A stretch of 8,323 nt of DNA, taken from positions 1 through 8,323 of the forward strand of contig URTQ01000067.1 of NCBI GenBank assembly GCA_900550855.1. The letters run 5' to 3'. The translations under genes were made by a program, and so were the position numbers. The notes under the pieces are model-generated. The model was not told the origin of the DNA, did no database searches, and saw nothing but the letters and a program-made list of their open reading frames with translations. Origin of the DNA: an uncultured Eubacteriales bacterium. Its GTDB lineage: Bacteria; Bacillota; Clostridia; Christensenellales; CAG-917. Positions 1 to 4,842 of the stretch are shown piece by piece (positions within the stretch are counted from its first letter, which is position 1; every line of letters begins with the position of its first letter).

Positions 1-31
1 ATTTAGTAGGGTTTTTGAATGTTATGCAATT

Positions 32-84
32 TTGATTATGTTCACAAGTAAACTATATACAAAACGCGATTTTCGCCGTATAAT
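32..84 (+). promoter_or_regulatory. Candidate sigma-A promoter(s) far upstream of the Cys-rich gene
   Basis: Two overlapping possibilities are visible. TTGATT (32-37) is followed after 16 bp by TATATA (54-59). A perfect TATAAT (79-84) has a weak TATACA (56-61) 17 bp upstream. Either would give a leader of more than 200 bases for the gene at 305. AT-rich DNA yields such matches by chance, so this is weak support. The closer candidate at 270-277 may be the real one. Confidence 0.3.
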
Positions 85-203
85 CGCTTTCGAAAAAGCC
101 GTCTTTTCAGTGGATTTTGCTTTGAAAACACGCAAAATTTTTATAAATAATCGCTCGATTCAACGCTTATTATCCCCTATTTTCGACCTATATTTGCGCG
201 CGG

Positions 204-227
204 TTTTGCCACTTTTTGCCACTTTTC
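204..227. repeat. 10-bp tandem repeat, 2.4 copies
   Basis: The unit TTTTGCCACT occurs twice without mismatch (204-213, 214-223), and TTTT then starts a third copy. It lies about 80 bases upstream of the start codon at 305. It could be a regulator site or simple slippage; the sequence does not decide. Confidence 0.6.
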
Positions 228-269
228 GAGCAAAAAATTTTTGCGTTCGCAACAAAAAATCTCATCTCG

Positions 270-277
270 CATATATT
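270..277 (+). promoter_or_regulatory. Candidate -10 box of the Cys-rich gene (sigma-E/K-like or sigma-A)
   Basis: CATATATT at 270-277 resembles the -10 element of the mother-cell sporulation sigma factors E and K. The contained TATATT also fits sigma-A. An AACA at 251-254, about 15 bp upstream, loosely fits a sigma-K -35, while no good sigma-A -35 is present. Transcription would begin near 284, giving a leader of about 20 bases that carries the ribosome binding site. The assignment is tentative. Confidence 0.3.
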
Positions 278-292
278 GTGGCAAATATAAAA

Positions 293-297
293 GGAGG
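293..297 (+). promoter_or_regulatory. Ribosome binding site fixing the start at 305
   Basis: GGAGG (within AAAGGAGGT) lies 7 bases upstream of the ATG at 305. It is the strongest Shine-Dalgarno match in the window and rules out the upstream in-frame starts. Confidence 0.9.
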
Positions 298-304
298 TAA
301 AAAG

Positions 305-937
305 ATGTCTTTTTGCAACAACAACTCTACGATAGACAGATGTCCCGGGAACATCAACGGCAATCCGATGAACGGCTTGTGTGAAAAAGTTTGCATCCAG
401 ACCACCAAAATCTTCGACGCCTGTATGATGCAGACAAGTATAGATTCCACGGTGACTCTCACGAACATTTCGCCCGCAAACCCCACTCTTCCGCTCACCT
501 TCGTCAGCGGCTCGTCAACCTCGTCGGTCGGCACGATTACCGCCCTTACGATAACCCCGATTGCCGACAGAGCGGGACTTTCAAGGGTAACCGCAACAAT
601 CTCGATACCCATTCAAATCGCCTACACCGACGCAAACGGCGTAGCCGGCACGGGTACGAGCACCGTGAGCATAGCCCAAGACGTCGTTATGTGTGTGCCG
701 TCGGGCAGCGTAATTTCGCCCGTCATCGCGGCAACCGTCAATATGGCTTCGCCGAGAGGTACTTATGTAAGCGACTACACGTTCTCGATAACATGTTGCG
801 TAACCGTCATTCTCAGCGTGCAAGCACCCGTCAATCTTCTCGTGCCGTCCTACGGCTACTGCAAGATTCCGCCCTGCACGGAATTCAGCCAAGACGCTTG
901 TCAAGGCGTGTTCGATTTGCCCCTGTTCCCGTCTTGA
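305..937 (+). CDS. Cys-rich protein of unknown function, possibly spore-associated
   Basis: This is a 210-aa protein whose function I cannot name. I recall similar uncharacterised proteins in Clostridia, sharing the N-terminal segment with RCPGNING and GLCEKVCIQT. It has three visible parts. A Cys-rich head spans residues 1-44 (Cys 4, 13, 26, 30, 40). A Thr/Ser/Val-rich, beta-prone core (about 45-180) has alternating hydrophobic residues and holds Cys130 and a Cys164-Cys165 pair. A short Cys-rich tail has Cys186, 191 and 199 and ends in FDLPLFPS. There is no signal peptide or membrane helix, so cytosolic or mother-cell synthesis is likely. The composition would suit a cross-linked or self-assembling structural protein, such as a spore-coat component, and the sigma-E/K-like -10 upstream agrees, but this is inference only. 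The gene is monocistronic: a hairpin and a terminator follow directly. Confidence 0.85.
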   Translation: MSFCNNNSTIDRCPGNINGNPMNGLCEKVCIQTTKIFDACMMQTSIDSTVTLTNISPANPTLPLTFVSGSSTSSVGTITALTITPIADRAGLSRVTATISIPIQIAYTDANGVAGTGTSTVSIAQDVVMCVPSGSVISPVIAATVNMASPRGTYVSDYTFSITCCVTVILSVQAPVNLLVPSYGYCKIPPCTEFSQDACQGVFDLPLFPS

Positions 938-959
938 CGAACAAGAGCAATCGAGCATA

Positions 960-980
960 CAATTCGATATAATCGAATTG
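960..980 (+). repeat. 9-bp perfect hairpin after the Cys-rich gene
   Basis: CAATTCGAT (960-968) pairs with ATCGAATTG (972-980) around a 3-base loop. It begins 22 bases after the stop codon and ends 6 bases before the terminator arm. It is AT-rich and lacks a T-run, so it is probably not a terminator. It could protect the 3' end of the mRNA or bind a dimeric protein. Confidence 0.6.
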
Positions 981-986
981 AAACTT

Positions 987-1014
987 AAAAGGCGCGGAAT
1001 TTTCCGCGCCTTTT
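987..1014 (+). terminator. Intrinsic terminator of the Cys-rich gene
   Basis: GGCGCGGAA (991-999) pairs with TTCCGCGCC (1002-1010), flanked by AAAA on the left and TTTT on the right, so the stem can extend to 13 bp. The GC-rich core and T-run fit a Rho-independent terminator. The flanking A-run also allows some function on the opposite strand. Confidence 0.88.
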
Positions 1015-1094
1015 ACAAATGCCGTTCGTTCGATTCTCAAAACGTTTCATACCATACTTTTTCCATTCGTAATTTTCCGATTTCACGTCAATAA

Positions 1095-1123
1095 TTGATA
1101 AATAATAATTTATATGTTATATT
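1095..1123 (+). promoter_or_regulatory. Sigma-A promoter of the metallophosphoesterase, leaderless geometry
   Basis: TTGATA (1095-1100), a 17-bp spacer and TATATT (1118-1123) each match the sigma-A consensus at 5 of 6 positions. Only 6 bases (1124-1129) separate the -10 from the ATG at 1130, so transcription should begin at or next to the A of the start codon. No Shine-Dalgarno sequence is present upstream. Confidence 0.7.
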
Positions 1124-1129
1124 ATCCAT

Positions 1130-1846
1130 ATGAAAGTTTTTGCAATAAGCGATTTACATCTATCCTCTGCCGTCGAAAAACCTATGGACATTTTCGGCGA
1201 CGGCTGGCAAAACCACTTCGCAAAAATCAGCGAGGACTGGGAACGAAAGGTTGCCGACGGCGACCTCGTTTTGCTTGGCGGCGATATGTCGTGGGGATTG
1301 ACAATCGAACAAGCAAAACCCGATTACGACGAAATTGCAAAACTTAAAGGCAAAAAGTACGTCGTAAAGGGCAATCACGACTATTACTGGGGTTCGCTCG
1401 GCAAAATGCGCGCTACGTTCCCCGCTTTCAACTTCATACAAAACAACGCGTATAGAGTGGAATCGGAAAGCAATCCGCAAAAAGCAGTCGTTATCGCAGG
1501 CTCTCGCGGTTGGAACATTCCGCAAAAAGATACGTCGGAAGCGGATTTGAAAATTTACAAAAGAGAATTGATACGACTCGAACTTTCCCTATCCTATGCA
1601 AAAACCATGCAACAAGAAGGCGATATTCTAATCGCAATGCTTCACTATCCGCCCTTCGAAGCAACGTATCAGGACACCGAAGTTACCGCGCTTCTTGAAA
1701 AATACGGCGTAAACGTCGTGCTGTACGGACACTTGCACGGCAAGAGCGCAAGGGTGACGCCGACTCTCAAAAAACACGGCATAACCTACGTTTTGACGTC
1801 TTGCGACCTTGTTGACAACAAACTCATAGAAGTGTGTGAAATATAA
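1130..1846 (+). CDS. Calcineurin-like metallophosphoesterase
   Basis: This 238-aa protein is a predicted cytosolic phosphohydrolase of the calcineurin-like superfamily, close to the group I know as COG1768; the substrate is unknown. The binuclear metal site is complete: D8-x-H10 in SDLHLS, D52 in GGDMSWG, GNHD with N82 and H83, H172 in MLHYPPF, and the GHLHG motif with H201 and H203. The early KPMDIFG (17-23) and the aromatic YYW after GNHD are typical of this subgroup. There is no signal peptide or membrane segment. The ATG at 1130 gives an intact first motif 8 residues in, and there is no ribosome binding site; the promoter geometry implies a leaderless mRNA. It is a single-gene unit converging on ysxC, so the neighbours give no hint of its substrate. 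Confidence 0.9.
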   Translation: MKVFAISDLHLSSAVEKPMDIFGDGWQNHFAKISEDWERKVADGDLVLLGGDMSWGLTIEQAKPDYDEIAKLKGKKYVVKGNHDYYWGSLGKMRATFPAFNFIQNNAYRVESESNPQKAVVIAGSRGWNIPQKDTSEADLKIYKRELIRLELSLSYAKTMQQEGDILIAMLHYPPFEATYQDTEVTALLEKYGVNVVLYGHLHGKSARVTPTLKKHGITYVLTSCDLVDNKLIEVCEI

Positions 1847-1933
1847 GCAAACAGACGATATTTTAAGCAAAGTATTCTAAAATTTGTTTGTTTTTAGAGC
1901 AAAAATTAAAAATTTGTTGATAAATTGTAAAAT

Positions 1934-1971
1934 AATAACGCTTGCAAAATTTTTAATTTGCAAGCGTTATT
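1934..1971. terminator. Bidirectional terminator between the metallophosphoesterase and ysxC
   Basis: A perfect 15-bp stem joins 1934-1948 with 1957-1971 (core AACGCTTGC), with an 8-base loop that is mostly A/T. The stem ends are AT-rich on both sides, giving short T-rich tails on each strand. It is the strongest hairpin between the two convergent genes and probably stops transcription from both. The preceding 1847-1933 is AT-rich with a near-repeat of AAAATTTGTT and shows no gene. Confidence 0.8.
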
Positions 1972-1984
1972 TGCTTTGGGGTGT

Positions 1985-2002
1985 GGGGCAATGCGCCCCC
2001 CC
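1985..2002. repeat. GC-rich mini-hairpin with a C7 tract downstream of ysxC
   Basis: GGGGC (1985-1989) can pair with GCCCC (1995-1999), and the second arm lies in a run of seven C residues (1996-2002). On the ysxC strand this is a G-run followed by a small hairpin, 8 bases after the stop codon. It stands out against the AT-rich surroundings. It may add to termination or mRNA 3'-end stability; the homopolymer is also a place where sequencing error is likely. Confidence 0.4.
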
Positions 2003-2009
2003 GCAATTA

Positions 2010-2612
2010 TTAATCGTTAATTTGCTTGGCATTTGCAAGTAACGTTTCTATTCTAGCGAGTACGCCTTCCTTACCCGTTTTTGCAGAAGCGGACGTGACG
2101 AGAATATCTTTCGTTCCCACGCAAAGCGCGGTTGCGATAACGCTCAAACACTTTTGTTGTTGCGCCCTTGAAAGTTTGTCTGCCTTCGTTGCGATAATCG
2201 TAAAAGGAATGTTGTACGAATACAAATAGTTGATAAGCATTTTATCGTCGTCGGTGGGCTCGTGGCGCATATCAACAAGCACAAAAACGTTTATAAGGCG
2301 ATTGCTCGTGCGCAAATAGTTTTCGATAAGTCCGCCCCACTTTTGCTTTTCTTGCTTGTTTACTTTCGCATATCCATACCCCGGAAGGTCAACGAAATAA
2401 TATTCGCCGTTGTTTATCTCGAAATAATTGAGCAAACGAGTTCTGCCGGGTTCTTGCGAGGTCTTGGCGAGTTTGTTTTGGTTCACCATAAAATTGATAA
2501 ACGAGGACTTGCCGACGTTTGATTTGCCGGCTATCGCAATTTCGGGTACGCCGTAATCGGGCATCTTGCTCGCGTCTGCCACACTCGTTACGAATTTTGC
2601 TTGTTTTATCAT
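2010..2612 (-). CDS. ysxC: YsxC/EngB ribosome-assembly GTPase
   Basis: This 200-aa essential-type GTPase takes part in late assembly of the 50S ribosomal subunit (B. subtilis YsxC, E. coli YihA/EngB). From the ATG at 2612, the G1 loop is GKSNVGKSS (29-37), the switch-I Thr lies in PGRTR (T58), G3 is DLPG (75-78) followed by YGYAKV, G4 is TKAD (142-145), and G5 is SAS (174-176). Length matches the family (about 195-210 aa). A GTG three codons upstream (2621) is an alternative start. I prefer the ATG because AGGTG sits 6 bases before it, but a candidate promoter would start transcription on that GTG. It follows clpX, as ysxC does the clp/lon genes in many Firmicutes, but a terminator separates them, so it probably has its own promoter. 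Confidence 0.95.
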   Translation of the reverse strand: MIKQAKFVTSVADASKMPDYGVPEIAIAGKSNVGKSSFINFMVNQNKLAKTSQEPGRTRLLNYFEINNGEYYFVDLPGYGYAKVNKQEKQKWGGLIENYLRTSNRLINVFVLVDMRHEPTDDDKMLINYLYSYNIPFTIIATKADKLSRAQQQKCLSVIATALCVGTKDILVTSASAKTGKEGVLARIETLLANAKQIND

Positions 2613-2626
2613 CTTTTGCACCTGTT

Positions 2627-2654
2627 ATTTTATGACGTTTTAACATTATTCCAA
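2627..2654 (-). promoter_or_regulatory. Candidate promoter of ysxC
   Basis: On the minus strand TTGGAA (2654-2649), a 16-bp spacer and TAAAAT (2632-2627) form a modest sigma-A promoter. It lies between the clpX terminator and ysxC, where one would be needed. Transcription would start 5-6 bases downstream, at the GTG at 2621, which would remove part of the AGGTG ribosome binding site of the ATG at 2612. The -35 is weak. Confidence 0.4.
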
Positions 2655-2658
2655 ACGC

Positions 2659-2695
2659 AAAAACTATAAAAATAGCGCATTAGATGCGCTATTTT
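2659..2695 (-). terminator. Intrinsic terminator after clpX
   Basis: A perfect 12-bp stem (2695-2684 with 2680-2669, core ATAGCGCAT) has a 3-base loop and begins 7 bases after the clpX stop codon. On the minus strand it is followed by TTTTT, ATAG and TTTTT. This is a good Rho-independent terminator for the clp unit and separates ysxC from it, at least partly. Confidence 0.85.
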
Positions 2696-2701
2696 CGTTT
2701 G

Positions 2702-3958
2702 TTATGCGATACAATCCGTCGTCTTTTCTTCGATTTGTTTTCTCACCACGATAGGCTTTTCCGTCTTGTCGATGGAAGCCTTTGTGACGATAACTTTTTC
2801 GATGTCTTTCTCGGACGGAATCTCGAACATAAGTTCGAGCAACACGTCTTCTAATATGGCGCGCAATCCTCTTGCGCCCGTGTTGAGTTGAATTGCCTTT
2901 GCCGCAACCGCTCTCAACGCGTCGTCCTCAAATTCGAGCGTAACGCCGTCGATTGCAAATTGATATTTGTATTGTTTTACAAGCGCGTTCTTCGGCTCGG
3001 AAAGGATTTTCACGAGTGCGTTTTCGTCAAGCGCGTTCAAACCAACGACGATAGGCACACGTCCGACAAATTCTGGAATAAGACCGTATTTGATAAGGTC
3101 GGCAGGTTGCAACGCCTTGATAAGCTCGTCATAGCGATAATCGACAGTGCCTTTTACGGCAGAACCGAATCCGAGTTTGGAATTGTCTTTTCTTTGGTCG
3201 ATAATCTTGTCCAAATCCACGAATGCGCCGCCGCAGAGGAACAAAATATTCGTCGTATCGAGTTGATAGCACTCTTGGTTGGGGTGCTTTCTTCCGCCTT
3301 GTGGCGGAACGTTTGCAACCGTACCTTCGATTATTTTGAGCAATGCCTGTTGCACGCCTTCACCGCTTACGTCGCGCGTAATGGACACGTTTTCGCCTTT
3401 CTTTGCGATTTTGTCGATTTCGTCGATGTACACGATGCCGATTTCGGCGCGTTTCAAGTCGCCGTTTGCCGATTGAATGAGTTTCAAAAGGATATTTTCG
3501 ACGTCCTCGCCGACGTAACCCGCTTCGGTGAGCGTCGTTGCGTCCGCAACCGCAAAAGGCACGTTGAGGATTTGCGCAAGCGTTTTTGCAAGCAAAGTCT
3601 TACCCGAACCCGTAGGACCGAGCAAAAGCACGTTGCTCTTTTCGATTACGACGTCGTCGTTTGACTTAGAGCGCATTTGATTTATGCGCTTGTAGTGATT
3701 GTAAACGGCAACGGACAATACGCGTTTTGCGCTGTCCTGACCGATAATGTATTCGTCGAGTTTCTCTTTAATCTCTTTGGGCGTATAAAGACTCATACCG
3801 TCGTTGGCGGTTTTTTCGTCTTTTCCGAGCAAGTAGACGCACTCGTCGATACATTCGTTGCAGATATTTATGCCGTTCGGACCGCTAATGATTTTTTCAA
3901 CCTCGCTTGCGCCCCTGCCGCAAAAACTGCAATGTTGTTCTTTATGATAGTTTTCCAT
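2702..3958 (-). CDS. clpX: ClpX, ATP-dependent unfoldase of ClpXP
   Basis: This 418-aa AAA+ unfoldase forms a hexamer that recognises tagged proteins and threads them into ClpP. An N-terminal zinc-binding domain has C10-x2-C13 and C33-x2-C36. Walker A is GPTGSGKT (114-121), the pore-1 loop is GYVG (147-150), Walker B is IVYIDE (175-180), and the RKH substrate loop is at 223-225. The LGF ClpP-docking loop is at 262-264 (IGF in E. coli), the arginine-finger region is PEFVGR (295-300), and sensor 2 is GARGLR (361-366). No key residue is missing and the length is typical. I chose the ATG at 3958 over an upstream in-frame codon because it directly precedes the zinc finger. It lies 89 bases after clpP. 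Its AAGGAG site is unusually distant (13 bases), and a perfect TATAAT lies 7 bases before the ATG. Confidence 0.97.
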   Translation of the reverse strand: MENYHKEQHCSFCGRGASEVEKIISGPNGINICNECIDECVYLLGKDEKTANDGMSLYTPKEIKEKLDEYIIGQDSAKRVLSVAVYNHYKRINQMRSKSNDDVVIEKSNVLLLGPTGSGKTLLAKTLAQILNVPFAVADATTLTEAGYVGEDVENILLKLIQSANGDLKRAEIGIVYIDEIDKIAKKGENVSITRDVSGEGVQQALLKIIEGTVANVPPQGGRKHPNQECYQLDTTNILFLCGGAFVDLDKIIDQRKDNSKLGFGSAVKGTVDYRYDELIKALQPADLIKYGLIPEFVGRVPIVVGLNALDENALVKILSEPKNALVKQYKYQFAIDGVTLEFEDDALRAVAAKAIQLNTGARGLRAILEDVLLELMFEIPSEKDIEKVIVTKASIDKTEKPIVVRKQIEEKTTDCIA

Positions 3959-3965
3959 ATACTTG

Positions 3966-3977
3966 ATTATACTCCTT
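3966..3977 (-). promoter_or_regulatory. Overlapping weak RBS and TATAAT box upstream of clpX
   Basis: On the minus strand AAGGAG (3977-3972) runs straight into TATAAT (3971-3966), and 7 bases later comes the clpX ATG. As a ribosome binding site AAGGAG is too far away (13 bases; 5-9 is usual). As a -10 box TATAAT is perfect and would start transcription at the ATG, but no good -35 is visible 16-18 bp upstream. A small dyad (GGCAGA/TCTGCC, 3982-3995) covers the expected -35 area. Confidence 0.45.
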
Positions 3978-4047
3978 GTTTGGCAGATTTCTGCCCGCTT
4001 CGTCCTTAATGGCAAACGAGGCGTATTCTCGCGTCGATATTCCGCTC

Positions 4048-4644
4048 TTACTTTCTCGAATAGAAGATTTTGTCGACAAGACCGTATTTTTCCGCTTCTT
4101 CGGCGTTCATATAGAAGTCGCGGTCGGTGTCAACCTCGATTTTGGAAAGAGGTTGCGACGTGTTTTGAGCAAGAATATCGTTGATACGCTTTTTGGTTTT
4201 GAGGATTTCGTTTGCCTGAATCGCAATATCGCTCGCCTGACCTTGCGCACCGCCGAGTGGTTGGTGAATCATAATTTTTGCATTCGGCAAAGAGAATCTC
4301 TTGCCTTTTGCGCCCGACGAAAGCAAGAACGCGCCCATCGAAGCCGCCATACCGATACAAATCGTTGATACGTCGCACTTGATGTAGTTCATCGTGTCGT
4401 AGATTGCAAAACCTGCGGAAACCGAGCCGCCGGGGCTGTTGATATAAAGGCTGATGTCCTTTGTGGAATCCTTGCCTTCGAGATATATGAGTTGCGCGAC
4501 GACGAGGTCCGCAACGTTATCGTCGATTTCACCTGTGAGGAAGATGATTCTGTCTTCGAGCAAGCGAGAGTAAATGTCGTAAGAGCGTTCGCCTCTGCCG
4601 GTTTGCTCGACAACCATAGGTATAAGTTGATTTTTGATGTTCAT
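4048..4644 (-). CDS. clpP: ClpP, serine peptidase of ClpXP
   Basis: This 198-aa protein is the proteolytic core of the Clp protease, a double heptamer with its active sites inside. The catalytic triad is Ser102 (GMAASMGAF), His127 (HQPLGG) and Asp176 (DTDRDF), with His and Asp spaced exactly as in E. coli ClpP. The oxyanion/GGS segment NSPGGSVSAG is at 69-78. The short N-terminus before SYDIYSRLL lacks a long propeptide, as usual in Firmicutes. The reading frame stays open 32 codons further upstream, but GGAGG 5 bases before the ATG at 4644 and the normal family length set the start here. It is the middle gene of tig–clpP–clpX; 198 bases separate it from tig, wide enough for its own regulation. 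Confidence 0.97.
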   Translation of the reverse strand: MNIKNQLIPMVVEQTGRGERSYDIYSRLLEDRIIFLTGEIDDNVADLVVAQLIYLEGKDSTKDISLYINSPGGSVSAGFAIYDTMNYIKCDVSTICIGMAASMGAFLLSSGAKGKRFSLPNAKIMIHQPLGGAQGQASDIAIQANEILKTKKRINDILAQNTSQPLSKIEVDTDRDFYMNAEEAEKYGLVDKIFYSRK

Positions 4645-4649
4645 TATAT

Positions 4650-4654
4650 CCTCC
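4650..4654 (-). promoter_or_regulatory. Ribosome binding site of clpP
   Basis: On the minus strand GGAGG lies 5 bases before the ATG at 4644. It decides between this start and the open frame that continues to 4740. Confidence 0.85.
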
Positions 4655-4706
4655 GTTCGTCGCGGATATACGGATATTAAGAAGCCGATTTTCGCGACGG
4701 AATTGC

Positions 4707-4744
4707 GCTTTTGCGAATTTTCGAGTTTTAGATATCGCAAAAGC
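4707..4744. repeat. 10-bp inverted repeat upstream of clpP
   Basis: GCTTTTGCGA (4707-4716) is perfectly repeated in inverted orientation as TCGCAAAAGC (4735-4744) with an 18-base spacer. The centre lies about 80 bases upstream of the clpP start. There is no T-run on the minus-strand exit side, so it is not an obvious terminator. The right arm overlaps an 11-bp direct repeat (AAGCCGATTTT at 4682-4692 and 4741-4751). It could be an operator for a heat-shock or stress regulator; it does not match the CIRCE or CtsR patterns as I know them. Confidence 0.5.
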
Positions 4745-4755
4745 CGATTTTATGC

Positions 4756-4786
4756 GCTTTCCGCCTGCGATGAGCAAGCGGAAAGC
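4756..4786. repeat. 9-bp hairpin between tig and clpP
   Basis: GCTTTCCGC (4756-4764) pairs with GCGGAAAGC (4778-4786); TGC and GCA extend the stem inside after one mismatch. It begins 57 bases after the tig stop codon in the direction of transcription. The minus-strand bases after it have no strong T-run, so it may be a weak terminator, an attenuator that lowers clpP expression, or an mRNA processing hairpin. Confidence 0.5.
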
Positions 4787-4842
4787 CTAAACGTTGTTTT
4801 CAAGTGCAACGGCACTCTTATTCTACACAAAATTTCAATCGA

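Larger units (their letters stand above)
1..304. other. Gene-free AT-rich upstream region
   Basis: No convincing gene lies here. The reading frame of the downstream Cys-rich protein stays open back to about position 32, but that stretch has a composition unlike the protein (Phe, Lys and Arg rich) and the strong ribosome binding site at 293-297 places the start at 305. The region holds candidate -10/-35 boxes, a 10-bp tandem repeat (204-227) and a short imperfect AT-rich hairpin around 237-260. Any gene upstream of position 1 lies outside the window. Confidence 0.6.

Noticed and set aside
391..972. A 193-codon + strand frame overlapping the Cys-rich gene
   Set aside because: It is an Arg/His-rich shadow with no ribosome binding site, and runs through the hairpin region; the other frame has the start signal and a protein-like composition.
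2888..3664. A 258-codon + strand frame antisense to clpX
   Set aside because: It is a shadow of clpX with Phe/Val/Cys/Arg-rich low-information sequence.
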